The position numbers and the translations under genes are program-made. A stretch of 64,000 nucleotides of DNA, taken from positions 9,104,001-9,168,000 of the forward strand of contig NZ_JAUSYQ010000002.1 in assembly GCF_030816965.1 (NCBI RefSeq). The letters are read 5' to 3'. Shown piece after piece: positions 8,464-17,223 of the stretch (position 1 is its first letter; each line of letters begins with the position of its first letter). The notes beneath the pieces were generated by a model. It saw nothing but the letters and a program-made list of their open reading frames with translations, searched no databases and had not been told where the DNA came from. This DNA comes from Streptomyces canus. Its GTDB lineage: Bacteria > Actinomycetota > Actinomycetes > Streptomycetales > Streptomycetaceae.

Positions 8464-10806
8464 ATGCTCTCCAACACCCAGGAGCCGAGCCTGGCAGGCC
8501 GGCTGATGCGTGCGCTGACCGACCCGGACTTCGAGATCGAGGTCCCGTACGGTGAGCTGCCGCGGCTGTCCGACGAGGAGCTCGGGACGCTTCTGCCGGA
8601 GGCCTACCGTGTGCGTCCGTCGGGCCCGGAAAGGTCGACGAGACTCGCCCACGCGGTCGAGCACGCCGCCAGGGACCGCCGACCGCGCTACACACCCGAC
8701 GCGTGCCGTCGGATGTTCGAGGTGCTCGTGGAGCGGAGCGAGGAGCGCGGCTGGGTGGACCTCACGCGGGGCGTGCAGGCGCTGGAGCAGTGCACCGGCC
8801 CGCTGCCCGACGTCTCCGCCCCGCTCCGGACCCTGGTCGAGACCCTCCTGGCCAAGGACACCCTGAGTCAGCTGCATCCGCTGATCGCGCTCGCGCGGCT
8901 CGCGGGCGAGGACACCCTGCGGGCAGTCGTGGAGCGTCTCTCCCGTGGCACGGGCCCCATCGTCGCGGACGAAATCGCCGTCGTCGTCGGTCTCGCTCGG
9001 GCCGAGCAGGCCCGGCTGTCCGAGGTGGACCGGCAGCACAGGCTCGTCCAGTCGCCGAACGCCCCTGACACATGGCAGCCGTTCGCCGAGAACCCCGCCT
9101 ACATCGCCTTCGCCCGCCGAGCCCTGGAGGCGGCGGCCGAGCGTGCCGAAGGGATCCACGCCGGCGAGATCCCCTACCGGGCGGACAAGGCGTTCACCGA
9201 CCGTGAGGTCATCACCCTCGGACAGGCGGCACGGGTCGCTCTGCTGCGTGACGAACCCTGGCTGCCGGACCTGTTCGACCGTCTCCTGCCCGGCATCACC
9301 CTCGCCCCGACCGCGGCGAGGACTCTCCCCTCCCAGGCCCTCCTGTACGAACTCGTCCGTGCCGCACAGGACTTCCCCACCCCCGAACTGGTCACGTCAC
9401 TGCGGACCGTCCGCAAGAGTGTCCGGCACGCCGGAGTCCCCAAGCAGCTCGACAAGATGCTCAGGAAGGTCGAGGCGGCCCTCGCGGAGCGGACCGACGT
9501 GGCGCTACGGCTCCCCACGCTCGGCTTCGACGACGAGGGCGTCCTGCGCCGGGAGGTGGGCGACGGCTACGCGGCGGTCGTCACCGTCACCGACACCGCC
9601 ACACTGACCTGGCACAAGGACAACCGCCCCCTGCGCGGTGTCCCCGCGCCCGTACGCCGTGAGCAGCCCGCCCTCGTCAAGGAACTGCGCGACCTCGTCA
9701 AGCGCGTGGACGCCCAACTCCTCACCCTGGCCCGCGCGTTGGAGGGTGGCTACACCGTCGACGCGGTACACCCGTACGGCTGGTGGCGTGCCGCGCTCGC
9801 CGGGCATCCGCTCGCCCGGGGTGTCGTACGCCGACTGATCTGGGAGGTCGAGGTCGCGCCCGGCGCCTGGCGGGCCGTACTGCCCGAGACCGGAGAACTG
9901 CCCGAGGCGCCCGACGACGCCGCCGTACGGCTGTGGCACCCGCTCCGCTCCGAGCCGGACGCCGTGCGGGCCTGGCGGGATCTTCTGGTCGAGCGGCAGG
10001 TACGGCAGCCCTTCAAGCAGGCGTTCCGGGAGATCTATCTCCTCACCCCGGCCGAGGAGGAGACCCGTGTCTACTCCAACCGCTTCGCCGCCCATCTCGT
10101 CCACTACCACCGGATGTTCGCGCTGCTCAGAGCCCGGGGATGGGCGAGCGAGCGGCTCGGGCCCTGGGACGGCGGGGCCGAGGACGCCGCGGAGCGGACG
10201 CTGGGAGCGGGGCAGTGGCGGGCCCGCTTCCACCACGAACTCGCCGACTGGCAGGGTGAGGATCTGCTGGCCGCGACCGACCAGGTGCGCTTCGCCCGCC
10301 GGGTCGCGGGCGACTGGCAGGAGACACCGCTCACCGACGTACCCCCGCTGGTGTTCAGCGAGGCCATGCGCGACGTGGACCTCTTCGTCGGCGTGACCTC
10401 GATCGCCGCGGACCCCCAGTGGACCGACCGGGGCTCTGAGCGCGCCTACTGGGAGCGGGCCGGGTTCGCCGAGCTGACGGCGAGCGCGGAGGCGCGCAAG
10501 GACGTCCTCGCGCGGATCCTGCCCCGGCTGAAGATCGCCGACCGGTGCTCGCTCGACGCCCGCCACCTCGTCGTACGAGGCGGCTTGCGGACGTACCGGA
10601 TCCATCTGGGCTCGGCGAACATCCTGATGGAGCCCGACAACTCGTATCTGTGCATCGTCCCGGCGCGGGGGAAGGGCGACGGCAAGGTGTTCCTGCCGTT
10701 CGAGGACGACCGGCTGTCGCTGATCCTCAGCAAGGCGTTCCTGCTCGCCGACGACACGAAGATCACCGACCCCACCATCCTCGCGCAGCTCGGGCGGCGT
10801 GCCTGA
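8464..10806 (+). CDS. DUF4132 domain protein with C-terminal DUF7737-like module
   Basis: 780 residues, with no signal peptide or membrane segments. The N-terminal two-thirds is helical-repeat-like (many Leu/Ala/Arg helices). The central part, around residues 440-620, carries DUF4132 features including WHPLRSEPDAVRAWRDLLV and QPFKQAFREIYLLTPAEEET. The C-terminus (TYRIHLGSANILMEPDNSYL, then a conserved FLPFEDDRLSLILSKAFLLA) matches the module often paired with DUF4132. Proteins of this group are linked in other bacteria to WGR/MolR-type genes, but no such partner is here and the biochemical role is unknown. It stands alone between polysaccharide lyase genes. Confidence 0.8.
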   Translation: MLSNTQEPSLAGRLMRALTDPDFEIEVPYGELPRLSDEELGTLLPEAYRVRPSGPERSTRLAHAVEHAARDRRPRYTPDACRRMFEVLVERSEERGWVDLTRGVQALEQCTGPLPDVSAPLRTLVETLLAKDTLSQLHPLIALARLAGEDTLRAVVERLSRGTGPIVADEIAVVVGLARAEQARLSEVDRQHRLVQSPNAPDTWQPFAENPAYIAFARRALEAAAERAEGIHAGEIPYRADKAFTDREVITLGQAARVALLRDEPWLPDLFDRLLPGITLAPTAARTLPSQALLYELVRAAQDFPTPELVTSLRTVRKSVRHAGVPKQLDKMLRKVEAALAERTDVALRLPTLGFDDEGVLRREVGDGYAAVVTVTDTATLTWHKDNRPLRGVPAPVRREQPALVKELRDLVKRVDAQLLTLARALEGGYTVDAVHPYGWWRAALAGHPLARGVVRRLIWEVEVAPGAWRAVLPETGELPEAPDDAAVRLWHPLRSEPDAVRAWRDLLVERQVRQPFKQAFREIYLLTPAEEETRVYSNRFAAHLVHYHRMFALLRARGWASERLGPWDGGAEDAAERTLGAGQWRARFHHELADWQGEDLLAATDQVRFARRVAGDWQETPLTDVPPLVFSEAMRDVDLFVGVTSIAADPQWTDRGSERAYWERAGFAELTASAEARKDVLARILPRLKIADRCSLDARHLVVRGGLRTYRIHLGSANILMEPDNSYLCIVPARGKGDGKVFLPFEDDRLSLILSKAFLLADDTKITDPTILAQLGRRA

Positions 10807-10930
10807 ACCCACGCGAGTGATCGACTTTTTCGCGATCGACGGCAACCCCGATGCGGCGGGCGGCGACTAGGGGCAGGAGCATCCCCACTCCCTCCGCCGA
10901 ACGTCCTGATTCGCGAACGAGAGTCACCAC

Positions 10931-12328
10931 ATGGGCACCAGAGGAACCGCGCGCAAGCCGCACCGCAAGAAGCCCACCCGCCACCGAGGCCTGCTGATCG
11001 GCACGCTGGCCACGATCCTGGTCGGCGGTGCCGTCACCGGCGGTGTGCTGCTGACGGCGTCCGCCTCCGGGCCGCGCGCGGGCACCTACCGGCTGGTCAA
11101 CGCCGCCGACGGCACCTGCCTGGCGGCACCGCACGCGAGCACCGCCGACGACGTGCAGCTGGCGCAGGCCGACTGTAACGGCGGCACCGACCAGAACTGG
11201 CGACTGGCCTCCTCCGGTAAGGGGTTCACGGTGCGGGCTGTCCAGAGCGCGCTCTGCGTGGGCGTGGAGGGCGACTCGACGGCGGCCGGCAAGGCCGTGC
11301 AGCAGCAGACGTGTGACGGCGGCGCCTCGCAGGTGTGGAAGGTCGGCGCGGTGGGCGACACGTACCACCTGGTCAACTCCGCCGCCGCCAAGTGCCTGAA
11401 CGTCAAGTCGGGTCTGGCGCAGCAGAGTTCGTGCGACAAGGCGAGCGGCAAGAGCTGGAGGCTGGAGCCGGCGAGCGGTGCCACGCGGACGGCCTCCCCG
11501 CCGCCCACGACCGCGTCCCCCTCCGCATCCGCATCCGCATCTCCGTCGGCTTCGAGGACGTCGGCCTCCCCGAGCGCCTCAGCATCGGCGAGGAAGAGCG
11601 CCTCCCCACCCGCGCCGCCCACGTCCACCGCCGGATTCGCGGCCTGGCCCACGGCCACCGGTGAGAAGGCGGTCGCCACCACCATCGAGGTCTCCGGCAC
11701 CTACGACGGCACCCTCAAGCGCTTCCACGGTTCGGGCGGCCTCGGCAGCGACAGCCAGGACGAGGACCAGGGCCCGCTCTTCGAACTCGCCGACGGGGCG
11801 ACGCTGAAGAACGTCATCCTCGGCTCCCCGGCCGCCGACGGCGTGCACTGCTTGGGCAGTTGCACCCTGAAGAACGTGTGGTGGCAGGACGTCGGCGAGG
11901 ACGCGGCGACCTTCAAGGGCACGTCGGCCTCAGCGACGTACCTCGTCGACGGCGGCGGTGCACGGAAGGCGGACGACAAGGTCTTCCAGCACAACGGCGC
12001 CGGAACCCTGACCATCAGGAACTTCCAGGTCGCCGACTTCGGCAAGCTCTACCGCTCGTGCGGCAACTGCAGGACGCAGTACGAACGCCATGTCGTCATC
12101 AGCAATGTGAAGGTCACCGGGCGCGGCAAGGACATCGCGGGCGTCAACGCCAACTACGGTGACACGGCCACCCTCTCGGGCGTGACCATCGTCGGGGACA
12201 GCAGCAGGAACATCACCGTCTGCGAACGCTTCCAGGGCAATGCGTCGGGGGCCGAACCGTCCTCACTGGGCAGCGGGGCGGACGGCACGCACTGCAGGTA
12301 CAGCGCGTCGGCCATCACCTACCGGTGA
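10931..12328 (+). CDS. Secreted pectate lyase PL3 with N-terminal ricin-type beta-trefoil
   Basis: 465 residues. A basic N-terminus and one hydrophobic segment (GLLIGTLATILVGGAVTGG) act as signal or anchor. Residues about 49-178 form a ricin-type (CBM13) trefoil with repeated Q-x-W motifs (DQNWRL, SQVWKV, KSWRL). A Ser/Pro/Ala linker (about 180-235) follows. The C-terminal PL3 domain includes GPLFELADGATLKNVILG, VHCLGSCTLKNVWWQDVGED and KVFQHNGAGTLTI. PL3 lyases cut polygalacturonate with calcium. The linker DNA has short GC-rich tandem codon runs. Start ATG 10931 follows GAACGAGAG. It fits functionally with the GH53/PL9 pair upstream. Confidence 0.9.
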   Translation: MGTRGTARKPHRKKPTRHRGLLIGTLATILVGGAVTGGVLLTASASGPRAGTYRLVNAADGTCLAAPHASTADDVQLAQADCNGGTDQNWRLASSGKGFTVRAVQSALCVGVEGDSTAAGKAVQQQTCDGGASQVWKVGAVGDTYHLVNSAAAKCLNVKSGLAQQSSCDKASGKSWRLEPASGATRTASPPPTTASPSASASASPSASRTSASPSASASARKSASPPAPPTSTAGFAAWPTATGEKAVATTIEVSGTYDGTLKRFHGSGGLGSDSQDEDQGPLFELADGATLKNVILGSPAADGVHCLGSCTLKNVWWQDVGEDAATFKGTSASATYLVDGGGARKADDKVFQHNGAGTLTIRNFQVADFGKLYRSCGNCRTQYERHVVISNVKVTGRGKDIAGVNANYGDTATLSGVTIVGDSSRNITVCERFQGNASGAEPSSLGSGADGTHCRYSASAITYR

Positions 12329-12424
12329 CGGCCACGCCCTCACTCGGGCGGTCCGGGCGAGGATGGTCATGCGGCCGGGACCTGGTGATTGAAGGTTAAA
12401 ACGGGGCGTGAGTAGGGTGACGCC

Positions 12425-12930
12425 ATGGACACGACGCCACGCTGGCTGGACGCCGACGAACAGCGGGCCTCGATGGCATACGTCGCATTCTCGACCCTCC
12501 TCGGCGACTACCTGAACCGTCGGCTGAGGCGCGACGCCGAAACGACCCACGCCGACTACACCCTGCCGGCCCAGCTCTCCTCGGCCCTCGACCACGCCCT
12601 CGGCATGTCCGAGCTGGTCCGGCGCCTGAAGATCACCCGCAGCCGGCTCATCCACGCGGTGAACCGGCCGGCCGAGGCCGGCTGGTGGACCGCCGTGAGG
12701 ACCCCGCGGACGGGCGTGGCCGGCGTGCCGTCCTCACCGACGAGGGCATGACCCTGCTGGAACAGGCCGCTCCCGGACACGTCGAAGCGGTGCGCCGGGT
12801 GGTCTTCCACGTGGTAAGCCGGGAGCAGGCGCGCCAACTCGCCGAGATCGGGGAGGCGATCGGGGAGGCGTTGCACCGGGTGGAGAGTGCCGAGGCGGAT
12901 CCGGTGGTGCTTCCTTGGCGACGGCGCTGA
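12425..12930 (+). pseudogene. MarR-family regulator, single frameshift
   Basis: The first part (from ATG 12425) carries the MarR winged-helix start, with MSELVRRLKITRSRLIHAV as recognition helix. At about 12683 the frame is lost: the DNA reads GGCTGGTGGACC where one more G would give the conserved wing GWVDRREDPADGRGRR in the next frame. That frame then continues AVLTDEGMTLLEQAAPGHVE to TGA 12930 with normal family composition. The missing G lies in a G run, so this may be a real inactivation or a sequencing error. The intact product would be about 168 residues. Nothing nearby shows its target. Confidence 0.8.
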
Positions 12931-13104
12931 GGAAGGGCGGGGCGCTGGGGTGAGGGCCGGTGCGCAGGCTTGGACCGGGTGCGCGGAGTCCGACTGGCCT
13001 GGAGCTCCGAAGTCGTCGAGTCCGTCCAGGACTCCGATGGCCCATCGGATCAGCCGGAATCCTGATGTTCCGTCGATCGGCTGGGGCCCCGACGTCCCGT
13101 CGGC

Positions 13105-15378
13105 TCAGCTCAGGCCCGCGATTCCCTGGCGGGCCGGTTCTGGGCGGTGGATGCCGTGGGGGCGGTACCCCAGTTCGCCGGAGCGGTCCAGCAGGTCGGC
13201 GAGGTACCAGATGATGGCAAGCCACATCTCCGTGCCCTGGAGCCCGGGGTCGGGTCCGGGGCCGGCGGCGCCCGGGCCGAAGCCGAAGCCCCGGCCGTCC
13301 TGCCAGCGCGGCAGGACCGTGGCCAGCTGCCGCTCGGCCCAGTCGCGGATCTCGCCGGAGCGGTAGCCGTCGGCATCCCGCCCGAGCTGCCGAGTGCACA
13401 GCCACAGGGGATGGGCGACATCAAGCACATTGCAGGCGTTCTCCCGGCCGGGACCGAAATGCCGGGCGTCGCGCGCGTGGTCCAGGACCGCGTCCACGAC
13501 TCGTTCCGGATACGGCACCGGCAGCCCGAATTGTGCGAACGAGCCCCGCGTCAGCCGGTAGTAGCCGTTGACCACCTGGAGCCGGCCCTCCTCGGCAGAG
13601 GGCCTGCCCCACATCCCGGTCCAGGGATCGGCCCTGGTCAGCAGCCAGCCGAACAGCGCCTCCGGCGTCCCGTGGCCGTGGTCGCCGCCGTCGTCGTGCC
13701 GCAGGTTCCAATGGGCGGCAGTAGCAAGGCTGTCGACCCAGGCACCCGCGCCCCACGCGCCCGTGCGCCAGGGCAAAGCCTCCAGTCGTGCAATGAGTTG
13801 ACGTGTCGTCATGTCCCGTACGCCGCACACCGGATGGGGGAGCCCGGGGCCCAGCAGATCGAGGGCGTAGCCCAGGCACAGCACGTGATAGAGCGCCGCT
13901 CCTTCCCCGATGAACCCGTCGGCGTCCGCCACCGGCAGCGGTTCGCCGAACTCCGGCACGAGACCGCTCTTCGGATCCTGCAGCCCGCTCAGCCGCCCGA
14001 TGTGCTCCTCGGCGGACAGGTGCTCCGGCACAGCCCCGAGCAGCAGGTCGGCGATCTCCACTGCGTCGCAGTGAGCCCGTACGGTGGGAACGGCGCCGGG
14101 CCGATCGACGTAGCGCTCACCGTCCCAGCAACGGTCGAGGAGTCGGGCAGCCTGATCCCGGGCGGTGTCCGCGAAGCCGGCCAGGGTGGCTGCGCGGGGA
14201 CCGGGGTCGGGCGCCGGGCGGGTCGCAGGCGTACGGCCGCCCCCTGGCCGTATCCCTGGCAGATCCGCCACCTCGGCACCCACGGCCGGAGCCGCCACCT
14301 GCACCCCCCGCCGATCGTGCGGCGCCCGCTCCGCATTGCCGGTGGCCGCCGCTCCGGGCTCGAGTGCCGGGCGGGTGGTAGGCGTGCGGTTGTCATCGGA
14401 CCGTCTCTCCGGCGCAGCCGCAGCCGCAGCCGCCTCGGTGTCCGCTGCCTTCGCCGTCTGCACCGCCCGCCGGTCGTGCGGTGTCGGCTGCGGATGGCCG
14501 GCGGCTGCCGCCCGGGGCTCGGGGTCGGGTGCCGGGCGGGTGGTAGGCGTGCGGTTGTCATCGGACCGTCTCTCCGGCGCAGCCGCAGCCGCCTCGGTGT
14601 CCGCTGCCCTCGCCGTCTGCACCGCCCGCCGGTCGTGCGGTGTCGGCTGCGGATGGCCGGCGGCTGCCGCCCGGGGCTCGGGGTCGGGCGCCGGGCGAGT
14701 CGCAGGCGTACGGCCTTCATCCGGCCGTACCCCTGACACAGCCGCAGCCGCAACCGGATCCATTGCCACCTCCACCTCCACCTCCGCCTCCACAGCCCCC
14801 GCCCCCCGCACCTCCCGCCGGTCCCGCAGAACCCGTGCAGGGTTCCCCGCGGCCACCGACCACGCCGGCAGATCTCTCGTGACCACCGCTCCCGCCCCGA
14901 TCACACAGTGATCGCCGATGGTCACGCCGTCCACGACGATCACATGCGAGCCGATCCAGACGTCGTCGCCGACCCGGATGCCCCGGCTCGTGAGCGGCTG
15001 GCGGTAAACGGGCCGGTCGGGAGCCATGGAGTGGTTGAAGCCGAGCAGCGAGGTGTGGGCACCGATGCGTACGCCATGACCGAGTACGACGTTCCCGCGC
15101 ACCGTGGTGAACGGGTTGAGCGTGCAGTGGGAGCCGGTGTCCAACTCCCCGGTGACGTAGGCGTGGGCGGCGATGTACGAGTCGTCGCCGAGCCGCAGCC
15201 GGTCCGGGAACACCGCCGCGGACTCGGCGACGTAACAGCGCTCACCGATCCCGGTGTCACCGCCGACGGCCCGCTGCAGCTCCCGCTGTGCGGCGCGCTG
15301 TTCTTCGGTCGCCTCGTCGGCGAAGAGCCACGGGCAGTGGTCGAAGTGCCGTACGGACGGCTGCGACGGATGTTCCAT
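13105..15378 (-). CDS. Fusion of hexapeptide acyltransferase and alpha-helical (toroid-like) domain
   Basis: 757 residues. Residues about 45-185 form a left-handed beta-helix acyltransferase: isoleucine-patch repeats such as VRGNVVLGHGVRIGAHTSLL, catalytic-type His in GFNHSM, and VTIGDHCVIGAGAVVTRD and AAGNPARVL at the end, as in maltose/galactoside acetyltransferases. Residues about 195-398 are an Arg/Pro/Ala linker of four approximate repeats. Residues about 400-757 form a helical domain with regularly spaced Trp and Gly motifs (GEGAALYHVLCLGYALDLLG, WLAIIWYLADLL) resembling alpha/alpha-toroid folds; its function is not recognised. ATG 15376-15378 divides it from the divergent NUDIX gene by 98 bp. 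The acyl donor is probably acyl-CoA; the acceptor is unknown. Confidence 0.75.
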   Translation of the reverse strand: MEHPSQPSVRHFDHCPWLFADEATEEQRAAQRELQRAVGGDTGIGERCYVAESAAVFPDRLRLGDDSYIAAHAYVTGELDTGSHCTLNPFTTVRGNVVLGHGVRIGAHTSLLGFNHSMAPDRPVYRQPLTSRGIRVGDDVWIGSHVIVVDGVTIGDHCVIGAGAVVTRDLPAWSVAAGNPARVLRDRREVRGAGAVEAEVEVEVAMDPVAAAAVSGVRPDEGRTPATRPAPDPEPRAAAAGHPQPTPHDRRAVQTARAADTEAAAAAPERRSDDNRTPTTRPAPDPEPRAAAAGHPQPTPHDRRAVQTAKAADTEAAAAAAAPERRSDDNRTPTTRPALEPGAAATGNAERAPHDRRGVQVAAPAVGAEVADLPGIRPGGGRTPATRPAPDPGPRAATLAGFADTARDQAARLLDRCWDGERYVDRPGAVPTVRAHCDAVEIADLLLGAVPEHLSAEEHIGRLSGLQDPKSGLVPEFGEPLPVADADGFIGEGAALYHVLCLGYALDLLGPGLPHPVCGVRDMTTRQLIARLEALPWRTGAWGAGAWVDSLATAAHWNLRHDDGGDHGHGTPEALFGWLLTRADPWTGMWGRPSAEEGRLQVVNGYYRLTRGSFAQFGLPVPYPERVVDAVLDHARDARHFGPGRENACNVLDVAHPLWLCTRQLGRDADGYRSGEIRDWAERQLATVLPRWQDGRGFGFGPGAAGPGPDPGLQGTEMWLAIIWYLADLLDRSGELGYRPHGIHRPEPARQGIAGLS
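14185..14718 (-). repeat. Intragenic tandem repeat array in the acyltransferase linker
   Basis: Four head-to-tail copies of about 51-55 codons. Each starts with RTPxTRPA and contains PHDRRxVQ; the middle two are nearly identical and 165 bp apart (for example the shared start GCCGGGCGGGTGGTAGGCGT at 14366 and 14531), while the outer ones have diverged. All are in frame, so copy-number change would lengthen or shorten the linker without breaking the protein. Confidence 0.85.
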
Positions 15379-15476
15379 ATGGGCACGCTAAGCGACGCGG
15401 CCCGCCCCGGAATGGTAGAAGCGGTCATGACCAACTCGCACTTCTCCCGCTCCTCCTCCCGTCCGGCAGGTGTCCG

Positions 15477-16139
15477 ATGACCGAGGGCATCGACACTCCC
15501 GACCGCCGGGGCCGCACCGGACTCGACCGCACCGGCCTGAACCTGACCGGCAACCCGCGCGTGAGGGTCCGCGATGTGAAACTGCTGTCCAGCCACTGGT
15601 ACGTCGAGCGGGCCACGACCTTCGACATCCAGCACGCCGACGGGAGCTGGAGCACTCAGCAGCGCGAGACCCACGACCGTGGCAACGGCGCCACCATGCT
15701 GCTGTACGACACGGAACGCGAAACCGTCCTGCTCACCCGCCAGTTCCGCTTCCCGGTGTATGTCAACGGACACCCCGACGGACTGCTCATCGAGACACCC
15801 GGCGGCCTGCTCGACGACGATGACGAGCACCCCGAGATCGCCGTACGACGCGAGGTCGTCGAGGAGACCGGGCACACCATCGGCGAGGTCCGGCACGTCT
15901 TCGACGTCTATATGAGCCCCGGTTCGGTCACCGAGCGCGTCAGCTTCTACGCCGCCGAGTACGCCCCGTCGACCCGCACGCACGAGGGCGGCGGCCTCGA
16001 CGAGGAGGGCGAGGACATCGAGATCCTCGAACTGCCCTTCCGCCGGGCCCTGGAGATGATCCGTACCGGGGAGATCGCCGACGCCAAGACCATCATGCTG
16101 CTCCAGTGGGCGGCGCTCGAGGGCCCGTTCGCCAAGTGA
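15477..16139 (+). CDS. NUDIX hydrolase (ADP-ribose / GDP-mannose pyrophosphatase-like)
   Basis: 220 residues. The NUDIX box is present near residue 120 as GGLLDDDDEHPEIAV then RREVVEETGH; one residue is inserted between the first Gly and the REVVEETG half compared with the strict consensus. Upstream lies a beta-grasp with TVLLTRQFRFPVYVNG typical of NudK/AdpP-type pyrophosphatases, and SPGSVTERVSFYAAEY follows, as in NudK-like sugar-nucleotide pyrophosphatases. It hydrolyses nucleoside diphosphate derivatives with Mg in the cytosol; the substrate is not certain. ATG 15477 lies at the end of a short divergent promoter region. Confidence 0.88.
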   Translation: MTEGIDTPDRRGRTGLDRTGLNLTGNPRVRVRDVKLLSSHWYVERATTFDIQHADGSWSTQQRETHDRGNGATMLLYDTERETVLLTRQFRFPVYVNGHPDGLLIETPGGLLDDDDEHPEIAVRREVVEETGHTIGEVRHVFDVYMSPGSVTERVSFYAAEYAPSTRTHEGGGLDEEGEDIEILELPFRRALEMIRTGEIADAKTIMLLQWAALEGPFAK

Positions 16140-16151
16140 CCACGCGGCCCC

Positions 16152-16173
16152 TTGACTTGAAGTGCGCTTCAAG
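16152..16173 (+). promoter_or_regulatory. MerR-type dyad promoter of the aldo/keto reductase gene
   Basis: A -35-like TTGACT (16152-16157) is followed by a perfect dyad, CTTGAAG-TGCG-CTTCAAG (16156-16173), lying between it and a weak -10-like AAGACT with a long (19 bp) spacer. Dyads within long spacers are the mark of MerR-family activators; no merR gene is adjacent. Confidence 0.65.
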
Positions 16174-16226
16174 ATGAAGACTCCCGAGTGTGCCCTGAAG
16201 ACGGGTACACACGGGAGGGAATCATC

Positions 16227-17210
16227 ATGAAGTACCGCACCATCGGCACCGATCCGGCGACCCGCCGCGAGGTCAGTGTCCTCGCGCTCGGCGCGATGCT
16301 GTTCGGGTCACGGACCGACGAGGAGACCTCCTTCGCCGTCCTCGACCGCTATGTCGAGGCCGGCGGCAACTTCATCGACACGTCCGACAACTACGCCTTC
16401 TGGGAGGACGGCGGCCAGGGCGGCCAGAGCGAGGAACTGCTCGGCCGGTGGCGGCGCAGCCGCGGGATCGGAGACGAGATCGTCATCGCCACGAAGCTCG
16501 GCGCCCGGCCCCTGGCGCCCGGCACGAGCTACCTCGACAACGCGGAGGGACTGTCGGCGAAGGTGATCCGAGAGTCCGCGGAACGCAGCCGGGAACGCCT
16601 GGGTGTGTCGAAGCTGGACCTGCTCTACGCGCACATCGAGGACCACGCGGTCCCGCTCCAGGAAACGGTGGAGGGATTCGCCGAACTGGTCGCCGAGGGC
16701 ACGGTGGGCCTGCTGGGAGTGAGCAACCACGCGGTGTGGCGGGTGGAACGGGCCCGCGCCCTGGCGGCTGCGGCCGGCCTTCCCGCCTACGAGGTCCTCC
16801 AGTACGCCCACAGCCACCTGCGCCCCCGGACCGACGTCCCGGATCCCCTCTTCCCCGACGGCAGCCTCGGCCACGCGGGCGCGGACCTGTTGAGCTACCT
16901 GCGCGCGGAGCCCGACCTCACCCTGGTCGCGTACTCACCCCTCCTGAAGGGCGCCTACACCCACCCGGACCGCCTCCCCGCCGACTTCGACCACTCGGGC
17001 ACGCCGGCTCGTCTGAAGGCTCTGACCGAGGTGGCGAAGGAGACGGGCGCGACCGTCAACCAGGTCGTCCTGTCCTGGCAGGCAGGCGGCGACCTGCCGA
17101 TCGTCCCGCTGGTCGGGATGTCGTCGGTGGCCCAGCTGGAGGAGAACCTGGCGGCGGTGGATCTGGAGCTCACGGGGGAGCAGCGGGCGCGGCTGGACTC
17201 GGCGTACTGA
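16227..17210 (+). CDS. Aldo/keto reductase
   Basis: 327 residues starting MKYRTIGTDPATRREV; GGGAGGGAATC lies just upstream of ATG 16227. AKR motifs: GGNFIDTSDNYAF (catalytic Asp and Tyr), VIATKLGAR (Lys), LLYAHIEDH (His), then LGVSNHAVWR and the C-terminal NADPH-binding segment VPLVGMSSVAQLEENLAAVD. It reduces aldehydes or ketones with NADPH in the cytosol; the physiological substrate is unknown. It is preceded by a MerR-type dyad promoter and ends 13 bp before the convergent GntR gene. Confidence 0.9.
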   Translation: MKYRTIGTDPATRREVSVLALGAMLFGSRTDEETSFAVLDRYVEAGGNFIDTSDNYAFWEDGGQGGQSEELLGRWRRSRGIGDEIVIATKLGARPLAPGTSYLDNAEGLSAKVIRESAERSRERLGVSKLDLLYAHIEDHAVPLQETVEGFAELVAEGTVGLLGVSNHAVWRVERARALAAAAGLPAYEVLQYAHSHLRPRTDVPDPLFPDGSLGHAGADLLSYLRAEPDLTLVAYSPLLKGAYTHPDRLPADFDHSGTPARLKALTEVAKETGATVNQVVLSWQAGGDLPIVPLVGMSSVAQLEENLAAVDLELTGEQRARLDSAY

Positions 17211-17223
17211 TCCCGCTGCCCGG

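Noticed and set aside
11490..11640. Short tandem codon repeats (GCATCC, TCGGC) suggestive of a minisatellite
   Set aside because: They encode the Ser/Ala/Pro linker of the ricin-PL3 enzyme; ordinary linker low complexity.
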